From: Acidimicrobiales bacterium | GTDB taxonomy: Bacteria; Actinomycetota; Acidimicrobiia; Acidimicrobiales; MedAcidi-G1 | Direction: 5' to 3' | DNA length: 64,000 bases | NCBI GenBank assembly: GCA_030748555.1 | Contig: JASMLT010000003.1 | Span: forward strand, 1-64,000 | Shown: positions 33,297 to 43,241 of the stretch, in pieces | Layout: the number at the start of each line of letters is the position of its first letter | Numbering within the stretch: position 1 is the first letter of the stretch | Notes under the pieces: generated by a model | The model's input: the letters and a program-made list of their open reading frames with translations, nothing else | Told to the model about the DNA's origin: nothing | The model's database searches: none | Position numbers and translations under genes: made by a program

Positions 33297-35125
33297 TGAA
33301 CTCAGCAAACTCTACTTCACAAGATCAATTCAGCTCCGACTCTTTAACAGATGTGTCTAAAAATGAACTCCCCCCAAAAGTGGCTGCTCTTTCTCCGACC
33401 GAATGGCTCAAAGCCAACCTTTTCTCTAATACTTTTAATTCAATCCTCACTGTCATCTCAACAGCAGCCATCCTTCTTATCATCCGTGGATTGCTTAGCT
33501 TCATTTTCAATCCTCTAAGACAATGGTCCGCTACCGCCACAAATATGCGCCTACTGATGACACAGGCCTACCCTGAGCATCAATATGCAAGAATTTGGGT
33601 GAGCCTCGGATTTTTACTTTTCCTCACAGGAATCTCTTTAGCTTTCTGGCGTGCAGGAAGGAGCGTCCAACTTTCTCAAGTAGGAAAACGGCTATTAGCA
33701 CTTGGAGCCTTCATACTTTTAGCAACTCTTTTAGCGCCATTCAGTAACAAGGCGACAATAATCTGGTTGATAATCGGAATCTTTATTGTAGGGATAGGTT
33801 TCTTGTTGAAACCCTCTCATGAAGACAAAACCGTCAGCTCCTTGACGCTGCTTTCAGGAGCTTTTCTTTTAGCTATTCTTTCTCTCTGGGTTATTCCTTA
33901 CGGCCATCACAGCTATTTATCAACCCGAACACCCAAGATTCTCGCTGAGCCTGGAACAGTGGCAATGACAACGAAACTGCCGTGGACAATAATGTTCGTG
34001 GTTGCTATGTGCTCATACTTTCTCGGCTCTTTCATTAGAGAGAAAATTGATGAGACCAGAAGTAAAGCTGTCCTTTCTGCGACTTGGCTGATTTCGCCAC
34101 TTTTTCTTCTTTTCTTGGTTCTAAGAGATCCAGACTTTGACACAGGACATCTTCTCTCAACAGATATACCTATATTCCTATTCTTCTCAATTGTCGGCTC
34201 AGTTCTTCTACTTTGGTTGACAAGACCAGATATTGGGGAGAAAGGAAGAGTGATCTCCGCCGCAATTCTTTTTGTTGGTTTTGCAACATTTTTATTCCAA
34301 ATGCTCATGATCGTAAGGATTCTCACTCTGGTGCTAGCTTTCTTCGCTCTAGCTGCACCAACCTTTAGCGGTCAGAAGCCGGCACGCATCAGGTACACCA
34401 AAGTATGGATTGCATCTATGGTTATTCTCTGTTGGTTGATTACAGCAATAAACACTCCTTCAACGGCAAAAGTTCCCGGCGATTTCTTCATTGGGGGTTT
34501 CGCCATCACATTGATGATCTTTTTCTTTACGATGGTTTTAGCTTTTCCTTTAGGAGTTCTATTAGCTCTTGCGAGAACCTCGAAGTTCCCTATTTTCCGG
34601 ATAATTTCAACTACTTTTATTGAATTCATCCGAGGTGTCCCTCTAATAACTATTCTCATCTTTTTTAGCGTGATGGTGCCCCTCTTTTTACCTGATGGTA
34701 TGGACCTAACAGAAATAGCTGCCGTAACCATCGCTTTCATAATTTTCGAAGCTGCATATTTAGCCGAAAATGTTAGAGGTGGACTGCAATCAGTCACACG
34801 AGGTCAACATGAAGCAGCTGAAGCAGTCGGAATGACAAATGCTCAAAAAACATTTTTCATAGTTCTCCCACAAGCTCTTAGAGTCGCGATTCCACCAATG
34901 GTGGGGCAGATTATCGCGACCTTCAAAGAAACGGGACTATTAGCGATAATAGGCATTTTCGATTTCCTATACATAGCTAGATCTGTAATTCCGGGACAGA
35001 CACAATACATGGGTAGCACGAGAGAGAACTTGTTATTCGTATCTCTGGTTTACCTAGTCATCTGTTTCGCCATGTCAAAAGCTAGTCAGCGGGTTGAGAA
35101 ACGCGTTGGGCTCGGCGAAAGGTAA
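33293..35125 (+). CDS. aapM: General L-amino-acid ABC transporter permease (AapM-like), long N-terminal membrane region
   Basis: Second permease, 610 residues from the ATG at 33293 that overlaps the aapQ stop. The C-terminal ~220 residues are the true permease: GGFAITLMIFFFTMVLAFPLGVLLALAR, FIEFIRGVPLITILIFF, and the EAA loop EAAEAVGMTNAQKTFFIVLPQALR. Before it are about 350 residues with many hydrophobic segments, longer than proteobacterial AapM proteins (~380-400 total). The extension does not disturb the permease core. The ATPase gene follows after 9 bases. Confidence 0.86.
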   Translation: MMNSANSTSQDQFSSDSLTDVSKNELPPKVAALSPTEWLKANLFSNTFNSILTVISTAAILLIIRGLLSFIFNPLRQWSATATNMRLLMTQAYPEHQYARIWVSLGFLLFLTGISLAFWRAGRSVQLSQVGKRLLALGAFILLATLLAPFSNKATIIWLIIGIFIVGIGFLLKPSHEDKTVSSLTLLSGAFLLAILSLWVIPYGHHSYLSTRTPKILAEPGTVAMTTKLPWTIMFVVAMCSYFLGSFIREKIDETRSKAVLSATWLISPLFLLFLVLRDPDFDTGHLLSTDIPIFLFFSIVGSVLLLWLTRPDIGEKGRVISAAILFVGFATFLFQMLMIVRILTLVLAFFALAAPTFSGQKPARIRYTKVWIASMVILCWLITAINTPSTAKVPGDFFIGGFAITLMIFFFTMVLAFPLGVLLALARTSKFPIFRIISTTFIEFIRGVPLITILIFFSVMVPLFLPDGMDLTEIAAVTIAFIIFEAAYLAENVRGGLQSVTRGQHEAAEAVGMTNAQKTFFIVLPQALRVAIPPMVGQIIATFKETGLLAIIGIFDFLYIARSVIPGQTQYMGSTRENLLFVSLVYLVICFAMSKASQRVEKRVGLGER

Positions 35126-35134
35126 GGTAACAAA

Positions 35135-35920
35135 ATGACTGACAACGAAACCAAATCTTCTGTTAGAGGAGACCGCGACCTTGCAAACGCGCAAGACATT
35201 ATCGTTTGTGAAGGAGTTTCAAAATGGTTCGGCGATTTCCAAGCTTTAAACAATGTTTCTGCGACGATTAAAGAACAGGAAGTTGTAGTTGTTTTAGGTC
35301 CTTCTGGTTCAGGAAAATCAACATGGATTAGATGCATAAACAGATTAGAACAACACCAAGAAGGTCGAATAATGGTTGACGGCGTTGAGCTTTCAAACGA
35401 CCTCCGAAATATAGAAAAAGTTAGATCAGAAGTCGGAATGGTTTTTCAAATGTTTAACCTTTTCCCGCATCTGACAGTCCGGGACAATATTAGCCTTGCT
35501 CCTATTTGGGTGAGAAAAAAACCAAGAGCTGAGGCTGAAGAACAAGCGTCGTCATTACTTGAGCGAGTTGGCATTCCGGAGCAGGCAGACAAATTCCCTG
35601 GACAACTTTCCGGAGGACAGCAGCAAAGGGTTGCTATCGCACGGGCATTAGCAATGGAACCAAAAATCATGCTTTTCGATGAACCTACATCAGCTTTAGA
35701 TCCGGAGATGATCAAAGAAGTTCTCGACGTGATGAAAGAACTTGCATTGTCTGGTATGACAATGATGGTCGTTACCCACGAAATGGGATTCGCAAAAGAA
35801 GTTGCTGACAAAATAATGTTCATGGAAGGTGGACAAATAGTCGAAACTGGAACACCTGAACACTTCTTCACTAATCCAACTGAAGAACGAACAAAACTAT
35901 TTCTTTCCCAAATACTTTAA
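35135..35920 (+). CDS. aapP: Amino-acid ABC transporter ATP-binding protein (AapP/GlnQ-like)
   Basis: ATPase subunit of 261 residues that powers the AapQM permease. Walker [11 protein letters not shown]-loop [14 protein letters not shown], signature [17 protein letters not shown], Walker [15 protein letters not shown], and H-loop VTHEMGFA are all intact. An N-terminal ~20-residue hydrophilic stretch precedes the domain. The TauD-like dioxygenase gene follows within 7 bases, suggesting linked expression. Confidence 0.94.
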   Translation: MTDNETKSSVRGDRDLANAQDIIVCEGVSKWFGDFQALNNVSATIKEQEVVVVLGPSGSGKSTWIRCINRLEQHQEGRIMVDGVELSNDLRNIEKVRSEVGMVFQMFNLFPHLTVRDNISLAPIWVRKKPRAEAEEQASSLLERVGIPEQADKFPGQLSGGQQQRVAIARALAMEPKIMLFDEPTSALDPEMIKEVLDVMKELALSGMTMMVVTHEMGFAKEVADKIMFMEGGQIVETGTPEHFFTNPTEERTKLFLSQIL

Positions 35921-35927
35921 ACGTCTC

Positions 35928-36830
35928 GTGAAAAGTTCACTAAACGTTGAACCGCTAACAGGGGTATTGGGAGCTCGCCTTTCAGGAATCGACCTTAAAT
36001 CTGGTATGGATAAGGAACTACTCGCATCACTCAGGGCTGCTATTTGCGAATTTGAAGTTGTCATAATACCCGATCAAAGTCTTACGCCTAAGCAACAAGT
36101 TGAATTCAGCCACCTACTTGGCCCTTATTCCCCTGTTCCTTTCGTGAAGCCAATAGATGAACATGCTGAAGTTATTAAAGTTGTTAAAGAAAGCACCGAA
36201 CCAGAAGCTTTCAACTTTGGAGGTGTCTGGCATAGCGATTTTTCCTTCCTTCCTATACCACCGGCATTTACAATCCTTTATGCAATCGACGTTCCATCTG
36301 CCGGTGGCGACACAGTTTGGGCTTCTAATACTGCGGCCTATTCTCAACTCGATGCCACAACTAAGAGCACCTTTAATTTAATAAACGGAATACATTCCGC
36401 AAGTGCCTCTTACTCCCCTGCTCAACAAGATCTTCATTCTCAACTGTCCAATATGACGATCGAAACCTCAGAAAAAGCTGAAGCTACACAAGAACACCCG
36501 CTGGTATGCAAGCATCCCGAAACTGGAAAACCTTCCCTTTTTTTCAATCCAACTTATGTTCGAGGGTTAAAGAGACGAATGGATTCAAGTGAACCAGCAC
36601 TTGAAACTGAAGAAGAAGGGAATTTAATGAAATGGCTGAGTCAGTGGACCACCGGAATCCAGTTCACATTCCGACACAAGTGGTCGCCTGGCGATCTTGT
36701 TATTTGGGATAACAGATCAACCCAACACATAGCTTTGAACGACTACAAAGGGGCAAGAAGAGAGTTGAATAGGACTACGGCAAGCGACTCAGTCCCACCT
36801 TCTCCATATCATAAACACCTCCGGTCATGA
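35928..36830 (+). CDS. TauD/TfdA-family 2-oxoglutarate-dependent dioxygenase
   Basis: Non-haem Fe(II)/2-oxoglutarate oxygenase of 300 residues. The first iron-binding pair is HSD in GGVWHSDFSF; the distal His is in RSTQHIALNDYKG with the 2-oxoglutarate-binding Arg shortly after (RRELNRTT). The family hydroxylates taurine, alkylsulfonates, herbicides or amino-acid derivatives; it lies right behind an amino-acid transporter, so a transported amino-acid-like substrate is plausible. The start is GTG at 35928. Confidence 0.86.
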   Translation: MKSSLNVEPLTGVLGARLSGIDLKSGMDKELLASLRAAICEFEVVIIPDQSLTPKQQVEFSHLLGPYSPVPFVKPIDEHAEVIKVVKESTEPEAFNFGGVWHSDFSFLPIPPAFTILYAIDVPSAGGDTVWASNTAAYSQLDATTKSTFNLINGIHSASASYSPAQQDLHSQLSNMTIETSEKAEATQEHPLVCKHPETGKPSLFFNPTYVRGLKRRMDSSEPALETEEEGNLMKWLSQWTTGIQFTFRHKWSPGDLVIWDNRSTQHIALNDYKGARRELNRTTASDSVPPSPYHKHLRS

Positions 36831-36835
36831 AATAT

Positions 36836-37705
36836 CTACTTTTCTGCTAGCAATTCTATAAGAGATGAGACATCAGATCTGCTATGACCTTTTTCTTGCA
36901 ACTCGGCGAAAAAGCTGTCAACCAGGGATGTGACCGGTAAATCAAAACCTATTCTTTCTGCTTCTTCAAAAACTATGCCGAAGTCCTTCCGCATCCAGTC
37001 AACTGCAAATCCGTGATCGAATTCCCCTGCAAGCATTGTTTCTGAACGATTGCTTAGGTACCAAGATGCAGATGCCCCTTGGCTGATTGCTTGTAGGGCT
37101 TTTTCAGTATCCAAATTTGAGCGTTTCGCGAATTCCAGTGCTTCTGACAAGCCTTGCAACAAACCTCCGATGCAAATCTGATTGACCATTTTTGTGAGTT
37201 GCCCATGACCCGAAGGGCCAACGAGAATAGAGATTTTTGAATAAACATCTATTACTGATTCAATCTTTGCAAACGCTTCTTGAGACCCTCCGCACATTAC
37301 ACTCAACTGGCCTGATTCAGCTCCTGCCTGACCTCCTGAGATGGGCGCATCTACAAAACCTACGCCCTTCTCTGTGCAAGCTTCTTCCAATTCTTTGGCT
37401 AGAAACGCTGAAGCAGTCGTATGGTCAACTAGAACAGATCCTGGTGTCATTCCTTCCAAAACACCAGATTCTCCATAAACAACTGACCTAACGTCATCAT
37501 CATTTCCGACACAGAGCATTACCACATCAGCACCCTGAGCCGCCTCACAAGGTGTAGCAGCTAAAGAGCCTCCATAAGCTTCCACCCATTTTTCGGCTTT
37601 AGAAACGGTGCGATTGTAAACCGTGGTTAGATTGCCGGCATTCTGTAGATAACCAGCCATTGGATATCCCATCACTCCCAAACCTATAAATGCACATGTT
37701 GGCAT
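36836..37705 (-). CDS. 3-hydroxyisobutyrate-dehydrogenase-family NAD(P)-dependent oxidoreductase
   Basis: Beta-hydroxyacid dehydrogenase of 289 residues. The Rossmann start is FIGLGVMGYPMAGYLQNAG, the substrate-binding signature is DAPISGGQAGAESGQLSVMCGG, and the catalytic Lys is in GQLTKMVNQIC. Relatives oxidise 3-hydroxyisobutyrate, tartronate semialdehyde or similar acids. It converges with the TauD gene and diverges from the beta-oxidation operon. The exact substrate is undefined. Confidence 0.88.
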   Translation of the reverse strand: MPTCAFIGLGVMGYPMAGYLQNAGNLTTVYNRTVSKAEKWVEAYGGSLAATPCEAAQGADVVMLCVGNDDDVRSVVYGESGVLEGMTPGSVLVDHTTASAFLAKELEEACTEKGVGFVDAPISGGQAGAESGQLSVMCGGSQEAFAKIESVIDVYSKISILVGPSGHGQLTKMVNQICIGGLLQGLSEALEFAKRSNLDTEKALQAISQGASASWYLSNRSETMLAGEFDHGFAVDWMRKDFGIVFEEAERIGFDLPVTSLVDSFFAELQEKGHSRSDVSSLIELLAEK

Positions 37706-37816
37706 CTTTCCTCCTTTTTACTTTTAACTTTCAAATATCGACCCTAGGCTTTAATAGTTGCAAATCACTCATCATGAATGAACTTGCATTATGGACAATA
37801 ATTTAGGAGATAAATA

Positions 37817-38749
37817 ATGGGCAACCTCTGTGAAGGTCGTGTGGCTATCGTTACTGGAGCGGGAAGAGGCATTGGACGCGAACATGCACTCATGCTTGCA
37901 AACCAGGGTGCAAAAGTGGTCGTAAACGATTTGGGTGGCGATATGGATGGATCCGGCAGTGACCTTAGCCCCGCTCAAGAAGTAGTTAACGAAATCGTTG
38001 AAATGGGCGGCGAAGCTATCGTAAATGGTGCGAACGTAGCCGACTTTGCAGCTGCCGGTGAAATGGTTCAACAAGCAATTGACACCTGGGGGAGATTGGA
38101 TATTTTGATCAATAACGCGGGGATTTTGCGTGATCGAATGATTTTTTCAATGTCTGAAGATGACTTCGATGCTGTCATAAATGTTCACCTTAAAGGAACA
38201 TTCTCAACTGTTCACCACGCCTCAGTCTTCTGGCGAGAAACAGTTAAAGCTGGAGGTGAAGCTTTTGGGAGAATCATCAACACTTCTTCTCCTTCCGGTA
38301 TTTACGGCAATGTCGGTCAATCGAACTATGGCGCAGCTAAAGCTGGTATAGCAGCATTTTCTGTTATCACTGCAATGGAACTTGTCAAATACGGTGTGAC
38401 AGTCAACTGTCTTGCACCCGCAGCTTTCACGCGTATGACCGCTGACCTCCCGGGGATAGTAGGCACAGAAGAAGGTGCTGAAGAAGCAATGAGTCCAAGA
38501 TGGATTTCTGTAATAACTGCCTGGTTGTGCAGTGAAGCCGCTCAGAATGTCACGGGGAGAGTATTTGATGTTGTCGGAGAAAGACTTGGAATAGCCGAAC
38601 AATGGCATCTAGGACCGTCTGCTAAACAAACAGATGATCCTGAAGGACTCACTGACATTGTCAAGGAATTAATGAAGGATGCACAACTCAATCCTGATAT
38701 GGGTGGAATGCCGACAGAAGGACCTGGAAGGCCCAGCAAAGACATCTAA
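37817..38749 (+). CDS. SDR dehydrogenase, 3-hydroxyacyl-CoA type
   Basis: Short-chain dehydrogenase of 310 residues. NAD motif TGAGRGIGREHA, NNAG in LINNAGILRD, and catalytic Ser/Tyr/Lys in NTSSPSGIYGNVGQSNYGAAKAG. The GGDMDGSG insert and REHALMLANQGAKVVVNDLG resemble the dehydrogenase domain of multifunctional 17-beta-HSD4/peroxisomal-type beta-oxidation enzymes. It opens a four-gene set with an acyl-CoA dehydrogenase, thiolase and alcohol dehydrogenase. AGGAG precedes the ATG. A 45-residue tail extends past the usual SDR end. Confidence 0.87.
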   Translation: MGNLCEGRVAIVTGAGRGIGREHALMLANQGAKVVVNDLGGDMDGSGSDLSPAQEVVNEIVEMGGEAIVNGANVADFAAAGEMVQQAIDTWGRLDILINNAGILRDRMIFSMSEDDFDAVINVHLKGTFSTVHHASVFWRETVKAGGEAFGRIINTSSPSGIYGNVGQSNYGAAKAGIAAFSVITAMELVKYGVTVNCLAPAAFTRMTADLPGIVGTEEGAEEAMSPRWISVITAWLCSEAAQNVTGRVFDVVGERLGIAEQWHLGPSAKQTDDPEGLTDIVKELMKDAQLNPDMGGMPTEGPGRPSKDI

Positions 38750-39987
38750 TGGCAATTGATTTCACACTTTCGCCTGAGCTGGAAGAAATACGGAATAACG
38801 TCCGTGGCTTTATTGAACGGGTAGTAAAACCCGGAGAAGAAATAATAGAAGGCTCAAATGGAACCGAACCGTTAAGCCCTAAAGACAGGATCGGCAAACT
38901 AATTGAAATGCGAAAAGAGGCTTTCGAAGAAGGCCTCTGGCTACCTCATATGCCAAAAGAATGGGGAGGAATGGAACTGGGACACGTGGCTATGGCTATG
39001 GTTCAGGCCGAAGCAGCGAAATCCTATTACGGTCCATGGGTGCTCAATTGCCAGGCTCCAGATGAGGGCAACATGCACACAATGTTGCATTGGGCTACAG
39101 ATGAGCAGAAAGAAAAATACCTGAAACCTCTTTGCAAGGGAACGGCCACTTCTTGTTTTGCTATGACTGAGCCTGAAGTAGCTGGATCAGACCCGACGCT
39201 TATTCAGACAAACGCCTATCAAGATGGTGAAGAGTGGATTATCAACGGTCATAAATGGTTCATTTCAAACGCTCATCGGGCAAATTTTGCAATCCTTATC
39301 GCCAGAACTGAAGATGATCCTGAACTACCACAAGCAGCAAACACAGCTTTCATTATCGATCTTCCATCTGATGGTTGGACTGAAGCAAGAGAAATTGAAA
39401 CAATGCACGGCTCAACAGGTCATTCTGAAATAGTTATTGAAGACCTTAGAGTTCACGACTCTCAGATGTTAGGTGGCAGGGGTCAAGGTCATTTACTTGG
39501 TCAATACCGTTTAGGCCCAGCTCGACTAGCACACTGTATGAGGTGGATTGCACAAGCAGAGATGGCACTTGACATGACAGTTAAAAGATCTCTGGAAAGA
39601 TACAGTCATGGGTCAATCCTGGCTGAAAAACAAGGAATTCAGTGGATGATCGCTGATTCTGCGATGGAACTTTACCAATGTAAATTAATGGTTCTACATG
39701 CCGCTTCGAAAATTGACAATGGAGATGATTTCAAATCAGAGGTTTCAATGGCGAAACACTTCGTCGCAAACAGCCTAAACCGGATAATAGACCGCGCCAT
39801 ACAGGTTCACGGTGCTCTCGGTTACTCAACAGACACCCCTCTAGCCCACATGTACCAACATGCAAGATGGTCCAGATTTGCCGACGGTGCTGATGAGATC
39901 CATCAGATGCGTATAGCTCAAAGAACAATAGCTGCCTTTAAGGATCACGGCTCGACTTCTTCAGCTACCGGAAACCTACCAATCTGA
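38749..39987 (+). CDS. Acyl-CoA dehydrogenase family protein
   Basis: Flavoenzyme of 412 residues catalysing alpha,beta-dehydrogenation of an acyl-CoA. The flavin-binding region is CFAMTEPEVAGSDPTLIQT, followed by WIINGHKWFISNAHRA; the C-terminal helix bundle contains QVHGALGYSTDTPLAHMYQHARWSRFADGADEIHQ. This tail resembles ACAD10/11-type and FadE-like actinobacterial enzymes. The ATG overlaps the preceding stop (TAATGG). It is the second gene of the beta-oxidation-like set. Confidence 0.92.
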   Translation: MAIDFTLSPELEEIRNNVRGFIERVVKPGEEIIEGSNGTEPLSPKDRIGKLIEMRKEAFEEGLWLPHMPKEWGGMELGHVAMAMVQAEAAKSYYGPWVLNCQAPDEGNMHTMLHWATDEQKEKYLKPLCKGTATSCFAMTEPEVAGSDPTLIQTNAYQDGEEWIINGHKWFISNAHRANFAILIARTEDDPELPQAANTAFIIDLPSDGWTEAREIETMHGSTGHSEIVIEDLRVHDSQMLGGRGQGHLLGQYRLGPARLAHCMRWIAQAEMALDMTVKRSLERYSHGSILAEKQGIQWMIADSAMELYQCKLMVLHAASKIDNGDDFKSEVSMAKHFVANSLNRIIDRAIQVHGALGYSTDTPLAHMYQHARWSRFADGADEIHQMRIAQRTIAAFKDHGSTSSATGNLPI

Positions 39988-40029
39988 AAGTATTAATGCC
40001 CACTAAGTGAAATAAACAAGGAGAAAAAA

Positions 40030-41208
40030 ATGAAAGAAGTTGTGATAGTAGACGCAGTGAGAAGCCCCATAGGCAAAAGAGGTGGTGGTCTTTCCAATTC
40101 ACACTCTGTAGACCTACTAGGAACAGTTCAAGCTGCCTTATTCACCAGAACAGGAATGGATCCGAAAGAAGTTGGACAAGTTGTGGGTGGATGCGTAGGT
40201 CAGGTAGGCATGCAGACTATGAATGTAACTCGTACAGCATGGCTTACTGCCGGCTTGCCTATTGAAGTGGCCGCGACAACAGTCGATGCACAATGCGGTT
40301 CTTCTCAACAGGCAACGAATCTTGCATACGCTCTAGTGGCTTCAGGAACTGTCGATTCAGCTATTGGATGTGGTGTGGAACTCATGAGCCAAGTCGGCTT
40401 CGGGGCGACAATTCCTAAAGAACCCAATGCCGGAAGTCCGGTAAATCGCAACTACTTCGAACATTTCGAAATGACTAGTCAATTCGAAGGTTCAGAAAGA
40501 ATTGCTGACCATTGGGAAATTACTCGTGATGATTGCGACACCTTCGGAAAACTTTCTCAAGACCGCGCCGCCAGAGCATGGTCAGAAGATCGATTCGCCA
40601 CACAGATAACCCCAATCGAAGTCCCGGTCACTGACGAAGAGGGGAACCCTTCAGGCGAAAATGTCACAGTCACTCGCGACGAAGGACTTCGAGAAACCAC
40701 TATGGAATCACTTGCAAATCTGAAACCATCAGGACGTGAAAATGGTGTCCACACCGCTGGAACTTCCTCACAAATCTCTGATGGTGCTGGAGCAGTATTG
40801 ATGATGACAGCGCAAAAAGCATCAGATCTTGGATTAAAACCTCTAGCTAAAATCGTTGATAGCTGCTTGGTCGGTTCAGATCCTGAATTCATGCTCACAG
40901 GACCAATATTCGCAACTGAAAAAATCCTAAATGACAATGGGATGAAAATAAACGATATAGACATCGTTGAAATCAACGAAGCATTTGCATCTGTAGTTCT
41001 GGCATGGGAAAAAGAAACCAAACCTGATATGGAGCGCGTCAACCCAAATGGAGGTGCAATAGCCTTGGGCCATCCTCTCGGTGGAACGGGTGCAATATTG
41101 ACAACAAAGGCGGTTCATGAACTCCACCGGACTGATACCGAACACGCTTTGGTAACGATGTGCTGTGGAGGAGGACTGGGAACCGGGACCCTTCTGCAAC
41201 GTTTATAA
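40030..41208 (+). CDS. Thiolase (acetyl-CoA acyltransferase)
   Basis: Thiolase of 392 residues completing beta-oxidation. The acylated Cys is in VDAQCGSSQQA (about residue 92), His in GGAIALGHPLGGTGA, and the second Cys in MCCGGGLGTGTLLQRL at the C-terminus. The start has AAGGAG nine bases upstream. Together with the SDR and acyl-CoA dehydrogenase it forms a catabolic thiolytic set, probably for branched or cyclic substrates, though the chain specificity cannot be told. Confidence 0.93.
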   Translation: MKEVVIVDAVRSPIGKRGGGLSNSHSVDLLGTVQAALFTRTGMDPKEVGQVVGGCVGQVGMQTMNVTRTAWLTAGLPIEVAATTVDAQCGSSQQATNLAYALVASGTVDSAIGCGVELMSQVGFGATIPKEPNAGSPVNRNYFEHFEMTSQFEGSERIADHWEITRDDCDTFGKLSQDRAARAWSEDRFATQITPIEVPVTDEEGNPSGENVTVTRDEGLRETTMESLANLKPSGRENGVHTAGTSSQISDGAGAVLMMTAQKASDLGLKPLAKIVDSCLVGSDPEFMLTGPIFATEKILNDNGMKINDIDIVEINEAFASVVLAWEKETKPDMERVNPNGGAIALGHPLGGTGAILTTKAVHELHRTDTEHALVTMCCGGGLGTGTLLQRL

Positions 41209-41227
41209 TTTTTTGGAATTAGTTTCA

Positions 41228-42304
41228 GTGTCAAACGTGAAAAATTGTTCTGCTGTCATCTTCAACGGAGATGGCAGTTGGGAGAGAAAAGACGACTTTG
41301 ATGTACCTAAACCACCGAAAGGTGGAGCAGTTCTCGCTGTTGAAGCCGTCGGCCTCTGTCATAGTGATGTCGCTCAATTAAACGGTCAGAAACACGTTCC
41401 CGGAGAAGTTTCACCTACTGTTCCTGGACACGAAATAGTTGGAAGGGTCTATGACTTGGATCCTGATTCAGAACTCGGAGTTGAAATTGGAGATCGTGTA
41501 GCGGTAAACATTGTTGTCCCGACAGAACCTTCAGACTCGAACCCCTTCGGCATAAGTTGCTACGGATACAGTTTTGGACTGGATGAAGCTGAAGGGCTCT
41601 GGGGAGGCTACGGGGAATACATGTCCATTCTACCGAAAACCCAACTTGAACGCCTCAGTAATGACATACCTGCTGAAGAGCTGACTATTTTTGAACCCCT
41701 AAGCAATGTAATTGCGTGGACAAGCCGGATCCGCTGGGGCAAAAAAATGAAAGTGGTGATACAAGGACCCGGACACATGGGTTTAACTTTTGCTGCTATG
41801 GCCAAGCAAATGGGAGCCGACAAAGTCATTGTTACAGGAACCGGCGAAGATGACCACAGACTCTCCATAGCGGAAAAAATTGGAGCTGATTTCGTTATTG
41901 ATGTATCTAACGAAGACCCAGTCGAAATAGTCACAGATATCACTGGTGGCATAATGGCCGATCTCGTAGTCGATCTGAGCAGTGCACCCTCAGTGCCAGG
42001 ATTATGCCTCGATCTGGTCAGATATGGCGGCGATGTGATTTGGGCTGGTCTTAAAAACCGAGAAGCAGTTCCAGTCGTAACAGACAAGGCTGTCATGCGG
42101 GGAATTACTATCCATGGTGGAGCAGGAGGCACTAATAAGTCATTAAAAGAAGCAGTAGAAATTCTTAACACAAAGAAATTCCCGACTGCCCCGCTACTTG
42201 GGGAAGTCTTCACAATAGATCAAATAGACGAAGCAATGGGAGTATTGAACAGAACTGCAGCAAATGACGCTGTACGCGCTGTCTTATCCCACACGCATAA
42301 GTAA
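41228..42304 (+). CDS. Zinc-containing medium-chain alcohol dehydrogenase
   Basis: MDR-family dehydrogenase of 358 residues from the GTG at 41228; an upstream ATG at 41165 lies inside the thiolase gene and is not favoured. Catalytic zinc ligands are Cys and His in GLCHSDVAQ and PGHEIVGRV. The four structural-zinc cysteines normally near residues 90-110 are absent, as in some threonine-dehydrogenase-like members. The NAD fold has VVIQGPGHMGLTFAAMAKQMGADKVIV. Located 19 bases after the thiolase gene. Confidence 0.88.
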   Translation: MSNVKNCSAVIFNGDGSWERKDDFDVPKPPKGGAVLAVEAVGLCHSDVAQLNGQKHVPGEVSPTVPGHEIVGRVYDLDPDSELGVEIGDRVAVNIVVPTEPSDSNPFGISCYGYSFGLDEAEGLWGGYGEYMSILPKTQLERLSNDIPAEELTIFEPLSNVIAWTSRIRWGKKMKVVIQGPGHMGLTFAAMAKQMGADKVIVTGTGEDDHRLSIAEKIGADFVIDVSNEDPVEIVTDITGGIMADLVVDLSSAPSVPGLCLDLVRYGGDVIWAGLKNREAVPVVTDKAVMRGITIHGGAGGTNKSLKEAVEILNTKKFPTAPLLGEVFTIDQIDEAMGVLNRTAANDAVRAVLSHTHK

Positions 42305-42327
42305 TTTAATTTTCCAAATTCCTCTGG

Positions 42328-43203
42328 CTAACCCCAAACTAGTGGACAATCCGGATGATCAACCACAGGATCACCTGTTCTCATATTTTCATGATGCGGT
42401 TTCTTAGGAGCACCAGGACGAATTTTATAGGTGGAACCATCTCCACAGTAACGAACTGAAACAGCCCGTCGTTGTCTAGATGTCGAGTTGTTCGCACCCG
42501 CTCCATGAAGTGTTAATGCGTGATGCACAACCAAATCTCCAGGTTTTGTATCAAATTGAAGCAAATCAAATTTTTCTTCACCTGTTTCAATATTGGGTAG
42601 ATCATTTCCTTCTGTGCCGGGCAAAGGCTCATTGGCAACAAACCAATTCGGTTTAAATACTTTTTTACTCTTATGGGAGGAACGGAGATAAATAACTCCA
42701 CCTGTTTCAGAGCTAATTTCATCTAGAGGAGCCCAGACCGTACAAATACTGTCCCCTTCTATATGGAAATAACCCAAATCTTGATGAAAGGCAGTTCTTT
42801 CTGCCGTGCCGGGTTCTTTAATCAAAACCGAATCTTCATACAGGTAAACCTTTTTTGAGTCCATAAGTTCCGCCACAATCGAGGGAAGAGGGGAAATTTT
42901 TGCAAATGCGGCAAAATTTTCATCTTCTTTCCAATGATCTATTCCCGATAAAAACCTCCCTCCTTTAATGCCGCTGTCAGCTAAAACGCTCAAACCTTGA
43001 GTTTCATTTAAATCGCTTCCAAGTGCTGTAAGGTCGGCAAACATTTGTGGTTCTTTAAGCATGAGCTTCAAGGCAGAATCAAGCAGGCCAACCCAGTCTT
43101 TGTGCACAATTCCAGGCAAGTGAACCACGCCATCTAAAGCAAAAGAAGAGATCTCTGCCTGAGTGATGGTTCTCATCGGATCAGAAGATGGGAAACTATC
43201 CAT
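42328..43203 (-). CDS. Phytanoyl-CoA dioxygenase (PhyH) family protein
   Basis: Fe(II)/2-oxoglutarate oxygenase of 291 residues. The iron ligands are HQD in RTAFHQDLGYFHIEGD and the distal His in VVHHALTLHGAGANNS, with the Arg of SRQRRAVSVRY as 2-oxoglutarate anchor. Relatives act on phytanoyl-CoA, ectoine or small osmolyte-like molecules. It is the last gene of the minus-strand operon that carries the DmdA-like and UGSC genes, so its substrate may be related to theirs. Confidence 0.87.
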   Translation of the reverse strand: MDSFPSSDPMRTITQAEISSFALDGVVHLPGIVHKDWVGLLDSALKLMLKEPQMFADLTALGSDLNETQGLSVLADSGIKGGRFLSGIDHWKEDENFAAFAKISPLPSIVAELMDSKKVYLYEDSVLIKEPGTAERTAFHQDLGYFHIEGDSICTVWAPLDEISSETGGVIYLRSSHKSKKVFKPNWFVANEPLPGTEGNDLPNIETGEEKFDLLQFDTKPGDLVVHHALTLHGAGANNSTSRQRRAVSVRYCGDGSTYKIRPGAPKKPHHENMRTGDPVVDHPDCPLVWG

Positions 43204-43241
43204 ATTTTTCCATGGGATTTTTGACTCGCATGTGAAATCCC

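Noticed and set aside
41165-41227. ATG at 41165 as the start of the zinc alcohol dehydrogenase
   Set aside because: It lies inside the thiolase coding region; the GTG at 41228 starts the domain at the usual place.
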